DNA of 64,000 nucleotides from Prorocentrum cordatum (Eukaryota; Sar; Dinophyceae; Prorocentrales; Prorocentraceae): NCBI GenBank assembly GCA_963575745.1, contig CAUYUJ010018471.1, positions 345,822-409,821 on the forward strand, in the 5' to 3' direction. Numbering within the stretch: the first letter of the stretch is position 1; each line of letters opens with the position of its first letter. This document shows, piece by piece, positions 63,171 through 64,000 of the stretch. Both the position numbers and the translations under genes were made by a program. The notes beneath the pieces are model-generated. The model made no database searches. It was given only the letters and a program-made list of their open reading frames with translations, and had not been told where the DNA came from.

Positions 63171-64000
63171 GAGGCGAGCGAGGCAGAGCTGGCACGCGAC
63201 GTCCACTCGAGGGAGGCGGCCCCGAGGGGGGGCACGGGACGTGCTGCTGTGCGGTGCGGGCCCTCATCCCCCTCTCTGACCAGCGGCCGCTCGGCATGGG
63301 GCCCAAGCAGGCAGATGGAGCCAGAGGACAGTGCCGCACCGCCGAAGCAGAAGCCTCTGCGACGCAGGGATGGAGATGTTTGTGTTGCGCCTCTCTCGGG
63401 ACAGCAGTGGAGGTGGCGCGGACAACACTTCACCGACCAGGGCACGGATGCAAACGGTGCAGCAACTGGGTGGTCAAGACTTGGAGAGAAGACTGGAGGG
63501 CAAGGTGAGGAGAACTGTTGAAGGGAAGGCACCGTGGTTGTGCCATGGAGCTGCTGCAAAACGGAAGCAGGGATGGAGAACATTGGGCTCCGTACTGGCG
63601 CGGTGCTCTCGGACACCACCTGCTGGGACCCGCTCGGGCGGCCTGGACTGAGGTCTGGCCGTGCTCCACCTCTTGGCGGCGCACGCGGAGGGGTGGCCCG
63701 AGGGTCTCTTGGAAGCCGGGGGGGGGGGCCTCTGGGAAGCGACATGCCTTCTCAGAAGGGTGCGCCCCTGGCGCCACCCCCTGCATGCGCGCTGCAAAGT
63801 CGAAGTAAGACGAGGCCAGGCCTGGGACGGAATCGGTCCAAGACAGGTTGGGAATCTCTGAGATCCGACGGCTCAGGAGAACGTAACAGGCGCCGCGGCC
63901 GTTCTAGCTCCAAGGCGCCCCTGAACGCTCGAAGAGCTTTCCAGAACGCTCTTGGACAACTCATCACAGCCATGGCCTATCGGCGACGAATGCGAGAGTT
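63171..64000. other. No gene or repeat recognised
   Basis: Moderately GC-rich sequence with overlapping open frames on both strands, none with recognisable features. Confidence 0.45.

Overview
The window looks like nuclear DNA of a dinoflagellate: GC-rich, gene-poor and packed with repeats. Four things point there. A clear CCT2 chaperonin gene has a GC-AG intron. A near-match to the dinoflagellate spliced leader lies upstream of a short intronless gene. Candidate trans-splice acceptors (pyrimidine run plus AG) sit just upstream of start codons. The mobile elements (tyrosine-recombinase retroelement, LINE, dense short inverted-repeat elements, long trinucleotide arrays) also fit. The genus cannot be fixed from sequence alone; a large free-living species such as Prorocentrum is plausible.

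Layout. 0.16-5.75 kb holds two inverted copies of a composite repeat element (CAGCCT hexamer array plus a 72-bp-unit array between short inverted ends). 9.0-16.1 kb is a minus-strand cluster of dinoflagellate-type genes of unknown function: an interrupted gene of about 1,370 codons (two long ORFs with a candidate GT-AG intron), a 109-aa gene with a relict spliced leader, and a 384-aa gene. 17-32 kb has no convincing gene and is a mosaic of dispersed repeats, foldbacks and short elements. 32.66-34.45 kb is the two-exon CCT2 gene (minus strand). 36.3-40.5 kb is a decayed LINE (minus strand) hit by a short element and a CTC array. 43.3-44.5 kb is the same short element, itself split by a third composite element. 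45.5-55.3 kb is a 9.8-kb DIRS-order (Ngaro/PAT-like) tyrosine-recombinase retrotransposon on the plus strand, with gag-like, RT, RNase H and recombinase regions inside split direct repeats A1 ... B1-A2-B2. 56.0-57.6 kb is a multi-exon minus-strand gene of unknown function. 57.8-64 kb holds an 860-bp CTA tract, nested inverted-repeat elements and a perfect 55-nt palindrome.

How it fits together. All recognisable host genes lie on the minus strand, as expected for dinoflagellate unidirectional gene blocks. The rest is mostly mobile DNA whose insertion order can be read directly: a short element landed in the LINE (or its relative), the composite element landed in the short element, and another composite element landed in a copy of a dispersed repeat (called family R here). 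One short inverted-repeat family carries 8-bp target duplications at several copies. The strongest new material is the split-repeat tyrosine-recombinase retroelement, the composite hexamer/72-bp element and the 8-bp-duplication short elements.

Limits: everything was read by eye. Repeat copy boundaries are good to a few bases only where target duplications are stated. Frameshifts in the retroelement could be decay or assembly error; the window contains a 100-N gap.
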